Positions 18,136-27,204 of a stretch of DNA of 64,000 nucleotides are shown here, one piece after another; position 1 is the stretch's first letter; each line of letters opens with the position of its first letter. Source of the DNA: Clostridium sp. (GTDB lineage: Bacteria > Bacillota > Clostridia > Clostridiales > Clostridiaceae); assembly GCA_031292145.1 (NCBI GenBank), contig JARLHR010000019.1, forward strand, positions 1 through 64,000. The letters run 5' to 3'. The position numbers were made by a program, and so were the translations under genes. The notes beneath the pieces were generated by a model. The model was not told the origin of the DNA. It saw only the letters and a list, made by a program, of their open reading frames with translations, and ran no database searches.

Positions 18136-19644
18136 TTAATTTATCCACGCACCATTTGATCCTATTTTATATCCACCAATAGTCGTATTAGCTGCCATTA
18201 TTCCATTTGAATATAAGTAATACCAACTTCCATTTGTATCTTTAATCCATCCTGTAGCCATAGCACCGCTATTATCTAAGTAATACCAATTTCCATTGTA
18301 TGTTATCCATCCTGTAGCCATAGTTCCATCATCTTTAAAATAATAACTTTTTCCGTAATTTCTGTCAAAATACAAAGTATTCTTCAAAGGATTTCCCATA
18401 GCATCGTTATACTGCCATTTTCCATTTACATTTATCCATTGATTAACTTTAACATCTGGAACAGTATTTTTTTGTCCACTATTTTGTTGTGATTCTGCTT
18501 GGCCTGTCCCTTGACCGCTTGTCCCTTGACTAGTACCTCTATATACTGTTAGTGTGTAAGTTCTTTCTTCAAAATCCTTATCGCCTCTATCATATGTATT
18601 ACTATTGTTTATAACTATAGGTATTACATTTTTGCCTTCATTTAAGTTGATTCTTCTTACATATGGAGATTGAGCATTAGAACCATCAATCCTAACTATA
18701 TCATCATATTCTGGCTTTGCTTTTAACAAGATATTTTCGCAGTCATCTTTTACATCTACAGCATAAGAAGTAACCTTAGGCTTAAAATTTAAAGGTACGT
18801 CACCATCTTGTATTACTATATCATCTAAATATATTGGATCTTGAGTATTATCAATTACTTCTGAGGTATTACTTTCAGAAGTACCTCCCCTATTTATATT
18901 TAATGTATATGTTTCTTGATTACCTTCATTATCTTCTAAATCTATTGGTATAGAATTATTGCCATTTGAAAGCTGTACCGTTCTTCGATAATCTTCGTCT
19001 TTCTCAACCCTAACTCCATCAATTTTTACTTCATAATTATCATCTTCCGGCTGAGCAGCTATTCTTATTTCATTAATAGATGAATTTACATTTACATTAT
19101 AAGATGTTTTATTCTTTGAAAAAGATAAATCACCATCACTTAAAACAATATCATTTAAATATGGAGTATTTGTTGAATCACTTGAACTTGATGTATCAGC
19201 ACTTCCTCTATTTACGACTAAATTATAAATTCTTAGCCCATAGTCATCAGTTACAAGCTTTATTCTTATCAAATTTCTTCCTTCATTCAATTTAATTGGT
19301 TTTTCCGCAACATTATTACTATCTAATGTAACTAGTTCATCATTAATTTTAATTTCATCGCTGCTATCCTTTGCTTGAGCCTTAACAACAATCGATTCAG
19401 TATTTTCGTCTATTTTCACAGTATAATCAGTTTGCTTCTCAGTAAAAGAAATACTTCCATCACTTATCTCTAAATCATCTAAATATGATGCTTCAATCGC
19501 TGCTGCATCAATAGTATCATCATCAGAAGATGCATACGCAAACTCGCTAAGATTAATAAATTTAAAGTATTTTGCAGGTGATGCTGCTGAAAAAGCTGTT
19601 AAAGATAACGACATGGCAACTATACGTTTTATTTTTTTATTCAT
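18136..19644 (-). CDS. Secreted cell-wall-binding protein with three cadherin-like domains
   Basis: The 502-residue protein has a signal peptide ending near FAYA-SSDD (about residue 40). Three repeats of a cadherin-like beta-sandwich type follow at about 54-146, 160-253 and 270-368; each starts YL(D/N)D(I/L)-x-(I/L)-x-DG and ends YTL-x-x-x-RG. A Gln/Ser/Gly linker leads to C-terminal choline-binding-type wall repeats (GKWQYNDAMG, GKSYYFKDDGTMATGW, GNWYYLDNSGAMATGW and so on, about 395-502). Such proteins attach non-covalently to wall polymers. The function of the presented domains is unknown. GGAGGG precedes the ATG. Confidence 0.88.
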   Translation of the reverse strand: MNKKIKRIVAMSLSLTAFSAASPAKYFKFINLSEFAYASSDDDTIDAAAIEASYLDDLEISDGSISFTEKQTDYTVKIDENTESIVVKAQAKDSSDEIKINDELVTLDSNNVAEKPIKLNEGRNLIRIKLVTDDYGLRIYNLVVNRGSADTSSSSDSTNTPYLNDIVLSDGDLSFSKNKTSYNVNVNSSINEIRIAAQPEDDNYEVKIDGVRVEKDEDYRRTVQLSNGNNSIPIDLEDNEGNQETYTLNINRGGTSESNTSEVIDNTQDPIYLDDIVIQDGDVPLNFKPKVTSYAVDVKDDCENILLKAKPEYDDIVRIDGSNAQSPYVRRINLNEGKNVIPIVINNSNTYDRGDKDFEERTYTLTVYRGTSQGTSGQGTGQAESQQNSGQKNTVPDVKVNQWINVNGKWQYNDAMGNPLKNTLYFDRNYGKSYYFKDDGTMATGWITYNGNWYYLDNSGAMATGWIKDTNGSWYYLYSNGIMAANTTIGGYKIGSNGAWIN

Positions 19645-19675
19645 CTCATTTTTCCCTCCAGTTCTATATATTATA

Positions 19676-19895
19676 ATTTTACTTCAACTCTTAACAATTT
19701 ACAATGTACAATTGACAATGTACAATTAAGAAAAAAATCCCAATGGGATTTTTAAATTTTAATATTCTTTTCAAACTCCAGAGGAGTTTGTTCCTAAATT
19801 ATAAATTGTTCATTGTCAATTGAACAAAAAGAGACGAGGATATACCTCGTCCCATTTTAAATTGTTAACTGTACATCGTACATTATCAATTTTTT
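19676..19895. repeat. Palindrome mosaic between two wall-protein genes
   Basis: Holds two copies of the ACAATGTACAATTGACAATG-type phrase, AAAATCCCAATGGGATTTTT, CAAACTCCAGAGGAGTTTG and the terminator at 19825-19853. All are short perfect stems of the sort that recur in other gaps here. Confidence 0.65.
19825..19853 (-). terminator. Terminator of the 666-residue wall protein gene
   Basis: On the minus strand GACGAGG and CCTCGTC enclose TATA and are followed by TCTTTTTG. It lies about 50 bp after the stop at 19899. Confidence 0.8.
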
Positions 19896-19898
19896 ATA

Positions 19899-21899
19899 TT
19901 ATTGAACCCAAGCTCCGTTTGATCCTACAAAGTATCCATCTGGAGTTGTAGTGTTAGCTAACATAGCTCCTGATGCATTTAAGTAGTACCAAGCTCCACC
20001 GTCTTGTACCCAACCAGTAGCCATAGCTCCTGATGATTTTAAGAAGTACCAAGTTCCGTTATCATTGTACCAACCTGTAGCCATAGCTCCGTCAGCTTTT
20101 AAGAAGTACCAAACTCCACCAACGTTAACCCATTTACTAGCAACCTTAGCACCAGTTGCATCGTAGAAGTTCCAAGACCCATCTGTTAATTGATCCCAAC
20201 CAGTTTTAACTGCTACTGCTGGTGCAGTTGTTGCTGCTGGAGCATCTGCTGCTGTTTGAGCAGTTCCTTCGTTAACAGTTGTGTAGATATTTCCGTTATC
20301 TTCCCAAGCAACTATGTTGTTAGCATCATAAACGCTTATAGCATCTAATGAAGAATCACAAGTATAAACTTGAGTCATAGAAGCATTCTTGTATTCGTAG
20401 ATCTTTCCGTCTGCTATCATCCAAACATTTCCATTTGCATCGATATCATATGATTCTACACCTTTTACATTGCTGTTAGTGCTTAAATCTTCGCTACTAT
20501 CTGAATCTTTTTCTACTAAATAAGCATCAAATTTAGTGTTTTTATCAACTCCTGATGCTGTAGTAGTGCTTGTAACACCTTTATATCCTGGGAATGTTAA
20601 GAACTTAACTTTATCTTTCTTGAAGTTTAAAGTAATCGCATCTACTTTACTATTAGCACCGCTACCTAAATCAACAGCAACTAAATTACCATTGTTTATT
20701 GTAAATAGTGATTTAGCTAATCCATTGCTACTTGCTCTTAATGTTACATCGCCTTGAGTTACGTCTGTTAAATCACTTACGCTAAAACCTGCATCTTTAA
20801 TAGTATTTAAAATTGCATTGTATGCATCTCCTGCATTTCCACAATCAAATTCTTTATAATCAGAATTACCAACTTCATAAGAATCTACAGTTTTTGGAAG
20901 GTATGCTCCATCCTTTTGATCTCCTTGTGCTTTAGCGATCTTTTGGATATAAGTACGTACAGTTGTAACTCCTTTAGCAGTAGTAGCACCAGCAGCACCA
21001 GTACCAGTAGTAGTAGAAGTACCATTAATTGTAACTGCAGGTCCAGTAGTTCCGCCAGTTTTTTGAGCAAATGCATTCATATCAGTTATAGCCACTGTTG
21101 TTAATGCATAAATATAATCATTATCTTGAGTTAAAGCAACTGGTTGTTTAACTAATGTAGCTAATAATTGGCTATCACTATCAACATCACCATAGTTATT
21201 GCTGAAGTTGTCTATTTTAACTGTTTTACCTTCATATGTGCTGTAAGCATATATATTTGCTGTGTAAGAAGCATCTACATATTTACCAGAACCATCAGTA
21301 AATCCATATAAGCTACCATTAGTTACATAATTTGTTGCATCTGAAGTATTTCCTGCAACATTATATCCATACCAAGTATCACCGAATTTATTTCCTGGTA
21401 TAGCAAATACTGAGCTATCAGCAGAAGCAGCTGTTTGATCATTTTCTAAGTTAGTTGTTGCGCTTACAGTAAAAGTGCTAGTTTTATATCTATCAGCTTT
21501 GTTTAACTTAGTTTGTAATTTTGTTGCTGCAGTATCTATATCATCTCCTGGAGTAGTAGAATCAGTTACATCTCCACTTGTTAAATCAACTAAATATTGA
21601 CTTGATCCATCATTAGCAAATGCATATTTGTCTGCATATGTTGTATTAAGATCTGAAGATGAAAGATCATCTAATGATTTATCCTTGCTTCCATCATTGT
21701 AGTAGATAGCATCAGTGTCATTATCACTCTTGTATCCTTGATATGCATATTTACCATCTTTGTATGCTATTGCATTTTCGATAGTACCATCCTTAGTTCC
21801 TAATCTTGAACTAGTAGTATCTGCCATAGCTGGTACTACTGACATAACTGAAGCAGCAGCTACTAATAAAGCTGTAATTTTGTTTGCTCTTTTAAACAT
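19899..21899 (-). CDS. Large secreted cell-wall-binding protein, probably abundant
   Basis: The 666-residue protein has a classic signal peptide (MFKRANKITALLVAAASVMS, then VVPAMA, cut near 26). Residues about 27-560 are rich in Asp, Ser, Thr and Gly, contain YKDGKYAYQGYKSDND-like stretches and a low-complexity Thr/Gly/Ala run near 280-300, and have no domain I recognise. The last 100 residues are four wall-binding repeats (GSWNFYDATG, GVWYFLKADGAMATGW, GTWYFLKSSGAMATGW, GAWYYLNASGAML). It lacks the cadherin-like domains of its neighbours, and its more uniform codon choice, strong TTAGGAGG site and triple upstream repeat suggest high expression. An S-layer-like or major secreted role is possible but unproven. 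Confidence 0.82.
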   Translation of the reverse strand: MFKRANKITALLVAAASVMSVVPAMADTTSSRLGTKDGTIENAIAYKDGKYAYQGYKSDNDTDAIYYNDGSKDKSLDDLSSSDLNTTYADKYAFANDGSSQYLVDLTSGDVTDSTTPGDDIDTAATKLQTKLNKADRYKTSTFTVSATTNLENDQTAASADSSVFAIPGNKFGDTWYGYNVAGNTSDATNYVTNGSLYGFTDGSGKYVDASYTANIYAYSTYEGKTVKIDNFSNNYGDVDSDSQLLATLVKQPVALTQDNDYIYALTTVAITDMNAFAQKTGGTTGPAVTINGTSTTTGTGAAGATTAKGVTTVRTYIQKIAKAQGDQKDGAYLPKTVDSYEVGNSDYKEFDCGNAGDAYNAILNTIKDAGFSVSDLTDVTQGDVTLRASSNGLAKSLFTINNGNLVAVDLGSGANSKVDAITLNFKKDKVKFLTFPGYKGVTSTTTASGVDKNTKFDAYLVEKDSDSSEDLSTNSNVKGVESYDIDANGNVWMIADGKIYEYKNASMTQVYTCDSSLDAISVYDANNIVAWEDNGNIYTTVNEGTAQTAADAPAATTAPAVAVKTGWDQLTDGSWNFYDATGAKVASKWVNVGGVWYFLKADGAMATGWYNDNGTWYFLKSSGAMATGWVQDGGAWYYLNASGAMLANTTTPDGYFVGSNGAWVQ

Positions 21900-22140
21900 A
21901 ATTTTCTTTCCTCCTAAATTTTAAAATTCAGATAAATTATAGCATTATTGTACAACCATGTAAAGGCATATAATGCTTTAAAGTGTATATTTTAGTATAA
22001 ATATCATACTTAACAATTAACCTAATATGTAATTTATACCAAATTTACACTGATTATAATAATATACCACATTAAATAGTGCTTGTACATAAAATACTAT
22101 ATTTTCTCCTAAATCACTTTAATTCCTAGTAATTTCTAAG

Positions 22141-22412
22141 TTGTCATTACATAATACAAAAAGAATTTTTATTTTTGGTACCTTTTTGAATTTTTTTAGA
22201 TATTTTAGAAATAAATTTTAATTATCTCTCTAATAACTATTGTTTCCTTTGCTGTCATTATATAATACAAAAACAAGTTTTATTTTTGGTACCTTTTTAA
22301 ACTTTTTTTAAATATTTTAGAAACAAGCTTTAATTATCTCTCTAATACCTATTATTTACTTTGTTGTCATTGTATAATACAAAGAGTTAATTATTTTTAG
22401 GTACCTTTTTCT
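22141..22412 (-). repeat. Three tandem promoter-like repeats upstream of the 666-residue protein
   Basis: Three copies with spacing 111 and 112 bp. On the minus strand each contains AAAAAGGTACC (plus-strand GGTACC at 22177, 22288, 22400) followed 20-odd bases later by TTTGTATTATRYAATGAC (an ATTATATAAT-like -10 region) and a shared AATTA-rich tail. They point towards the gene starting at 21899. Conservation of these two boxes, with drift between them, suggests three promoter or operator sites. Confidence 0.7.
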
Positions 22413-22441
22413 AATATTAGTTACAACTTCATAAAGAATAA

Positions 22442-22815
22442 AAGAACAAAAGTGGCTGCGCCACGCCCTATCTTAATCACATTTTTACAAGCCAACTTAC
22501 TCTTAACCATTGATATAACTGGCTTTAAAAATCCAAGAATTTTATACTTTCCTAGACAATAAAAAAAGTGGCTGTGCCACTATTAAATTGACAATGTACA
22601 ATTAACAATTGACAATTCAGGATGAAATTACTTCGTAATTTCTTCAAATGTTCTTATATGTGCTTCGCACTCTCTTAAATATGAACTGATCTTAGTTGCA
22701 GCATAGCTGCTTTTTTCTAAGGTGAATTGATTTTTGTTGCAGCATAGCTGCTTTTTTCTAAGGTGTATATTTTTTAGGAAAGCCCATAGGCTTTCCAACC
22801 TTCATTGTCAATTGC
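22442..22815. repeat. Mosaic of short palindromic modules
   Basis: In order: GTGGCTGCGCCAC (22452-22464), GTGGCTGTGCCAC (22568-22580), an ATTGACAATGTACAATTAAC-type phrase, GAAATTACTTCGTAATTTC, GTGCTTCGCAC, then a 30-bp unit containing GCAGCATAGCTGC repeated at 22695-22724 and 22736-22765, and GGAAAGCCCATAGGCTTTCC. None is coding. The same modules occur singly in other gaps. Confidence 0.8.
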
Positions 22816-22823
22816 AAATTGTA

Positions 22824-24068
22824 CTATTGTACCCAGGTCCCATCATTTCCAATTTCATATCCATTTATTTTTGTATTCTTAACCATAATCCCATTTGCTT
22901 GTAAATAATAGTACTTCCCATTTAAATCTTTAACCCAGCCAGTTTTCATTATTCCATTTGAGTCTAAATAATACCATTCATCATTTACATTTTGCCAACC
23001 AGTTTTCATTGCACCATCTTGCCCCATGTAATACCAATTATTATTAATATATAGCCAATTTATAGCCATTGATCCATCATCTTTTAAGTAATAAGTTTTA
23101 CCATAATTCCTATCATAGAACCAACTATTTTTTAAAGGAGTTCCTGTTGAATCGTAATATTCCCAGCTTCCGTTTACTTGCACCCATTGATTAATCTTAG
23201 GAATACTGACATTTGAATTTATTTGTATTGTATTGGCTGCACTTGAAGAATTTCCATTGGCAGCATTTCCTCTAGTTATATTTAATGTATAAGTTCTGAT
23301 TCTATAATCCGAATCCGTTATAACTATTTTTATTACATTTAATCCATACTGTAAATGTAGGTCTTTTTTATATTTATTATCTTCATCAGCTATAAATCCG
23401 CTTATTTTAACATCATATTTAGTATCTTCTGGCCTTGCTTTTATTTCCACATCCTCTTCATCATAAGGAACCACTATATTATATGAAGTAGTATCCCTAT
23501 TAAAAGTAATTGGAACTTTACCTGAATCCAAAGTCAATTCAGATAAACCAACATCATCTCCGCCATCAGCTGGCGATTTGTTTATATATATTTTATAAGT
23601 TTCAGCACAATTGCTTATATCTTGGTCATCTACAGCTCTTTTAAACCCATCTTGGGTTGCATAGGTCCTGATATAAAGTGTAGTTTGTCCAGTTTGAATA
23701 GGTATATTTTCACCCACGTCATGTGGAGTAGCAAAATCTCTATCTGATTCAAAAACTTTAACTATATAGTCCCCTTCTGCCTCTGCAGATATCTTAACAC
23801 CATCACTATTTCCATCAAGCGTGACATAGTAATTTTTATCGTCTGTTAAACTTTTTTCTTGACCTCCATAATTATTGCAAAGCTCAAGGCTTTGTCCATC
23901 TGTTGACTGAACATCTAAAGATTTTAATTCTCCCTTATCCGCAAGGGAATACGTTGCTGCTTCAGCATAAGCTTTTATTTGTAATGAAGGAAAATTTATT
24001 GGAGAAAATACTGTTAAACAACTTATAGACAGTAAACACGCAAGCATTATTTTTATTTTTTTACTCAT
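22824..24068 (-). CDS. Secreted cell-wall-binding protein with shared N-terminal domain and one cadherin-like domain
   Basis: The 414-residue protein has a signal peptide to about residue 36 (ending AYAEA). Residues about 40-165 form an N-terminal module also found in the proteins at 25816, 27205 and 30487: it starts GELKSLDVQSTDGQSLEL, includes YYVTLDGNSDGVKISA and IYIRTY-like LYIRTYATQDGFKRA, and ends ETYKIYINK. One cadherin-like domain follows (about 172-270, GLSELTLDSGKVPITF to YTLNITRG), then wall repeats with the DRNYGKTYYLKDDG module (about 290-414). Signal AAGGAGG precedes the ATG. It starts 38 bp after the gene at 24107 ends, so the two may be cotranscribed. Confidence 0.87.
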   Translation of the reverse strand: MSKKIKIMLACLLSISCLTVFSPINFPSLQIKAYAEAATYSLADKGELKSLDVQSTDGQSLELCNNYGGQEKSLTDDKNYYVTLDGNSDGVKISAEAEGDYIVKVFESDRDFATPHDVGENIPIQTGQTTLYIRTYATQDGFKRAVDDQDISNCAETYKIYINKSPADGGDDVGLSELTLDSGKVPITFNRDTTSYNIVVPYDEEDVEIKARPEDTKYDVKISGFIADEDNKYKKDLHLQYGLNVIKIVITDSDYRIRTYTLNITRGNAANGNSSSAANTIQINSNVSIPKINQWVQVNGSWEYYDSTGTPLKNSWFYDRNYGKTYYLKDDGSMAINWLYINNNWYYMGQDGAMKTGWQNVNDEWYYLDSNGIMKTGWVKDLNGKYYYLQANGIMVKNTKINGYEIGNDGTWVQ

Positions 24069-24106
24069 AATTATATTCCTCCTTATATTGTTGCTAAATT
24101 GTGTAT

Positions 24107-25201
24107 TTATTTAATCCATGCTCCATTGGAATCTAACTTATAGCCTCCTACTGTGGCATTCTTAGCCATAGCACCTGAATCATATAAGTAATACCATTTT
24201 CCATCGTAATCTTTAAACCATCCAGTTTTCATAGCTCCGCTTGAATCTAAATAGTACCAATCACCATTTGCATTTAGCCATCCAGTTTTCATTGCGCCAT
24301 TTGTATCTAAGTAATACCATACACTATTAATTTGTTTCCAACCTGTTTCTTTATTTCCCTTCTCATCTATATAGTTCCATTGTCCATTATTCAATACCCA
24401 TCCTTTAGCTGTAGCACTAGGGACAGTTACATTTGTTCCTTGTTGATTTGTTGTAGTATTAGTAGTATTATTTGAAGCTTGAGTTTGCGTATTGGCTGCT
24501 CCTTTATTTATATGTAGCGTGTATATTTTTTCATGGTCATCCGTATCTCGTATTCTTATACTCACATCATTATTTCCATCTTTTAAAGTTACTGTTTTTT
24601 TGTAATTATTATCATCGGTTACAGTTACTCCATCTATTTCTTCATCATAATCAGTATTTTCTGGTATTGCTTTTATACTAATATCGCTAGTATCAGCGGA
24701 TACATTAACATTATAATCTGTTTTATCTTGTGAAAAATTTATATCTCCATCACTTAGTTTTATATCGTCTAAATAAATTTGAGTTTCATCTATGTGACCT
24801 CTCATTACCTCTATAGTATAAGTTTTTTTCTTAGAACCATTTTCTACATCTATAGTAATTGTATTTGAACCTTTGTCCAAATCTATTTCTCTCTTATACT
24901 CATCATCAGCTGTAACTGTTGTCCCATTAATTCTGACTTCTGTGGTATCCGCGAATTCCGATTGAGGTCTAGCTGTAACTGTCATTTTATCTTTTGACAC
25001 ATCATATTGAAGAGAATAATCAGTTTTGCTGGCCTTAAAATTTAAGGTTCCATAATCTACTGATAATGCATCTAACTCTGCTCCCTTAACATCTGCATAA
25101 GCCTTTGTAGTCATTAAATTTAAATATTTTGAGGGTTCCATTACTGAAAATGCACTAATAGTAAGGGCAATTGTTGTTATACGTTTAATTCTTTTATTCA
25201 T
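24107..25201 (-). CDS. Secreted cell-wall-binding protein with two cadherin-like domains
   Basis: The 364-residue protein has a signal peptide to about residue 37 (KAYADV). Two cadherin-like domains follow at about 40-130 (ELDALSVDYGTLNFKASKTD to YTIEVMRG) and 140-232 (YLDDIKLSDGDINFSQDKTD to YTLHINKG), then an Asn/Thr linker and four wall repeats (GQWNYIDEKG, SVWYYLDTNGAMKTGW, GDWYYLDSSGAMKTGW, GKWYYLYDSGAMA). CGGGAGG precedes the ATG. It lies directly upstream (on the minus strand) of the 22824 gene and could lead a two-gene transcript. Confidence 0.87.
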   Translation of the reverse strand: MNKRIKRITTIALTISAFSVMEPSKYLNLMTTKAYADVKGAELDALSVDYGTLNFKASKTDYSLQYDVSKDKMTVTARPQSEFADTTEVRINGTTVTADDEYKREIDLDKGSNTITIDVENGSKKKTYTIEVMRGHIDETQIYLDDIKLSDGDINFSQDKTDYNVNVSADTSDISIKAIPENTDYDEEIDGVTVTDDNNYKKTVTLKDGNNDVSIRIRDTDDHEKIYTLHINKGAANTQTQASNNTTNTTTNQQGTNVTVPSATAKGWVLNNGQWNYIDEKGNKETGWKQINSVWYYLDTNGAMKTGWLNANGDWYYLDSSGAMKTGWFKDYDGKWYYLYDSGAMAKNATVGGYKLDSNGAWIK

Positions 25202-25400
25202 TATTGTTCCTCCCGTTCATCATATGCCATTAATTATATATATTTTATCATACTTCTTATTTTTATTACTAATGGATTTTTAATCCATTGCAGTAAAACT
25301 TAGAACCTCATCACATTAAAGATCAAAGTGGCTCACTACATTTCAATTGATAATGGACAATTAACAACTGAAAACAATTGCATTTTTTTAAGAAAATACT
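25202..25400. other. Intergenic stretch without a clear gene
   Basis: Holds the upstream region of the 24107-25201 gene, a broken GTGGCT module and a CAATTGATAATGGACAATTA phrase of the recurring repeat. I see no frame with a ribosome site here. Confidence 0.5.
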
Positions 25401-25505
25401 TTATTGATTATTTGAGTTTTGTTTCCATTCTGCTAAAGCAGTAATCGAAGTAGCTTCCACAACTAATATTGAATCTAGTAAAGTAGTAATTAATGCCTTT
25501 TTCAC
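25401..25505 (-). pseudogene. Remnant of a wall-binding protein: signal peptide only
   Basis: A 34-codon frame from GTG at 25505 with AGGGGGAAAG upstream reads MKKALITTLLDSILVVEATS followed by ITALAEWKQNSNNQ and stop. This is a signal peptide with cleavage near ALA-EW, then the WKQNS- start of the wall-binding repeats seen in related Clostridium proteins, cut off within the first repeat. An Asp interrupts the hydrophobic core, so it is probably non-functional. Confidence 0.6.
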
Positions 25506-25642
25506 CTTTCCCCCTAAATTCATTTATATCTTATATTGTATTTGTTATGAAATGCTTGTCAATAATTTTATACGCAGCCTTTGTAAATAAGTGTCAACAA
25601 TTTTGTATGAAGTTCTAATAAATAAATTTTTATATAATTTTT

Positions 25643-25676
25643 AAGGCCAGAAGGTTCTTATAAATCCTTCTAGCCT
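25643..25676 (-). terminator. Probable terminator after the 25816 gene
   Basis: Arms AAGGCCAGAAGG and CCTTCTAGCCTT (one unpaired base each side). On the minus strand it is followed by AAAAATTATATAAAAATT-type sequence, so the T run is imperfect. The GTGGCTGAGCCAC stem at about 25690-25702 may act with it. Confidence 0.5.
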
Positions 25677-25682
25677 TAGGCA

Positions 25683-25805
25683 AAATTAAAAAAGTGGCTG
25701 AGCCACATTTTTATTTACAATTGATAATTTATAATAAAATTACTTCGTAATTTTTTAAGAAAAGCCTATAGGTTTTTCATCATTCATTGCAAATTGTCAA
25801 TTGTG
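25683..25805. repeat. Mosaic of short palindromic modules
   Basis: AAAAAAGTGGCTGAGCCACA, a TTTACAATTGATAATTTATA phrase, AAATTACTTCGTAATTT, AGAAAAGCCTATAGGTTTTT, and TTGCAAATTGTCAATTGTG. Same order of modules as in 22568-22815, so the gaps share a common ancestral cassette. Confidence 0.65.
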
Positions 25806-25815
25806 TATTATAGTC

Positions 25816-27012
25816 TTATTTACCAATCCAAGCTCCGTCAGCACCAACTTTATATCCACTAATTGTTGTATTTGTAGCCATAGTGCCATCAGCATTTAAG
25901 AAATAGTATTTTCCTCCACTTATTATCCAACAATTTGCTGACATCATTCCATCTGCTCCTAAGTAATACCACTTTTGATAATTCCTATCAAAAAACCATT
26001 GGTTCTTTAATGTCTGACCTAATGAATCATTATATTGCCATCCTCCATTTACTTGTACCCATTGATTAGGCTTAGCAGTTGAAGCAGGTCCTGAAACGGT
26101 AGTTGCACTACTTGGTGATGACGTTGCAGTTGCCGTAGCGCTTGTACTAGTCGAGCCTGCAGTGGTATTTGTAGTTGAAGAACTGTCCGCTCTAGTTATC
26201 TTTAATGTATATACTCTATCATCATTACTATCATCTTGAATTTCTACTTTAAAGTCATTTTCGCCTTTATCTAAAGACACAGTCTTTTTATAATTATCAG
26301 AATCATCTACATCAGAACCATCAATTGTAACTGTATAGGAACTATCCTCTGGTACTGCCCTAATTGGTACTGAATCCACATCACTAGCAACATTGTAAGT
26401 GTATGTAGTTTTTGAATCAGATAATGAAAGACTTTCACCATCTACGCTAAGTTTACTTAAATAAATGGAATCATAACTGTCACTACTATCACTACTATCA
26501 CTACTATCGCTTGCAGTACATTTTACCTTTACTACATATTCACTTACTACATCAGTATCATCATCATATGTTATACTTGAATCTGGTGTAGAACTATATA
26601 CTCTTACTGTAAGAGTTGTTGTTCCTCCTGCTGATAAACTAATATCATTACCGATACTTTTTTCCTTGGTAGAACTAGAAGTCCCCTTAAATACCTTAAC
26701 GAATTTTGAGCTAGGACCACTTATGCTAAAATGAACTGTGCTAGATGAAGTTTTTGCATAATAAGTATCTCCATCTGATACACTACTACTATCTACTTTA
26801 TTGTCACTAGCATAATCATTATCGCTATAGAGGTTTATACTGTTACCGTTTGAATTTTCTAGTTTTAAACTATCTAACGTATCTGTATCATTGGTATCTG
26901 TTGAAGCATAAGCTTTTGTAATTAATAAATTAGTATTTGTTACTGGTGCTGCTGCTGAAATAGTCCCAACAGCTATTGCCATAGCAACTATTCTTTTTAA
27001 ATTTTTATTCAT
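25816..27012 (-). CDS. Secreted cell-wall-binding protein with shared N-terminal domain and one cadherin-like domain
   Basis: The 398-residue protein has a signal peptide to about residue 37 (KAYAST). The shared N-terminal module covers about 42-165 (LDSLKLENSNGNSINLYSDN to EYVVKVK). A Ser-Asp linker (SDSSDSSDSSDS) leads to one cadherin-like domain (about 180-275, YLSKLSVDGESLSLSDSKTT to YTLKITRA), a Ser/Thr/Ala linker, then wall repeats with the DRNYQKWYYLGADG module (about 310-398). TTGGAGG precedes the ATG. The Ser-Asp run is coded by a short DNA repeat, a likely slippage site. Confidence 0.87.
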   Translation of the reverse strand: MNKNLKRIVAMAIAVGTISAAAPVTNTNLLITKAYASTDTNDTDTLDSLKLENSNGNSINLYSDNDYASDNKVDSSSVSDGDTYYAKTSSSTVHFSISGPSSKFVKVFKGTSSSTKEKSIGNDISLSAGGTTTLTVRVYSSTPDSSITYDDDTDVVSEYVVKVKCTASDSSDSSDSSDSYDSIYLSKLSVDGESLSLSDSKTTYTYNVASDVDSVPIRAVPEDSSYTVTIDGSDVDDSDNYKKTVSLDKGENDFKVEIQDDSNDDRVYTLKITRADSSSTTNTTAGSTSTSATATATSSPSSATTVSGPASTAKPNQWVQVNGGWQYNDSLGQTLKNQWFFDRNYQKWYYLGADGMMSANCWIISGGKYYFLNADGTMATNTTISGYKVGADGAWIGK

Positions 27013-27204
27013 ACATTATTCCTCCAATTATAATTATCATCCTAATATCCTTTTAATATACTACATTTTATCACTTTAACCATAATTGTCCAGAGTTACT
27101 ATCATTAATTTTAACTTAAATTTATATTTATAGTGATTCAGTCACAAAAGAAGAGGCTGCGCCATGTTTTAATTGACTATTGTACATTGTTCATTGATGT
27201 ATGC

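Noticed and set aside
20885..21104. Low-complexity Leu- and Ser-rich frames opposite or shifted to the 666-residue protein
   Set aside because: Shadows of a Thr/Gly/Ala-rich coding stretch in other frames.
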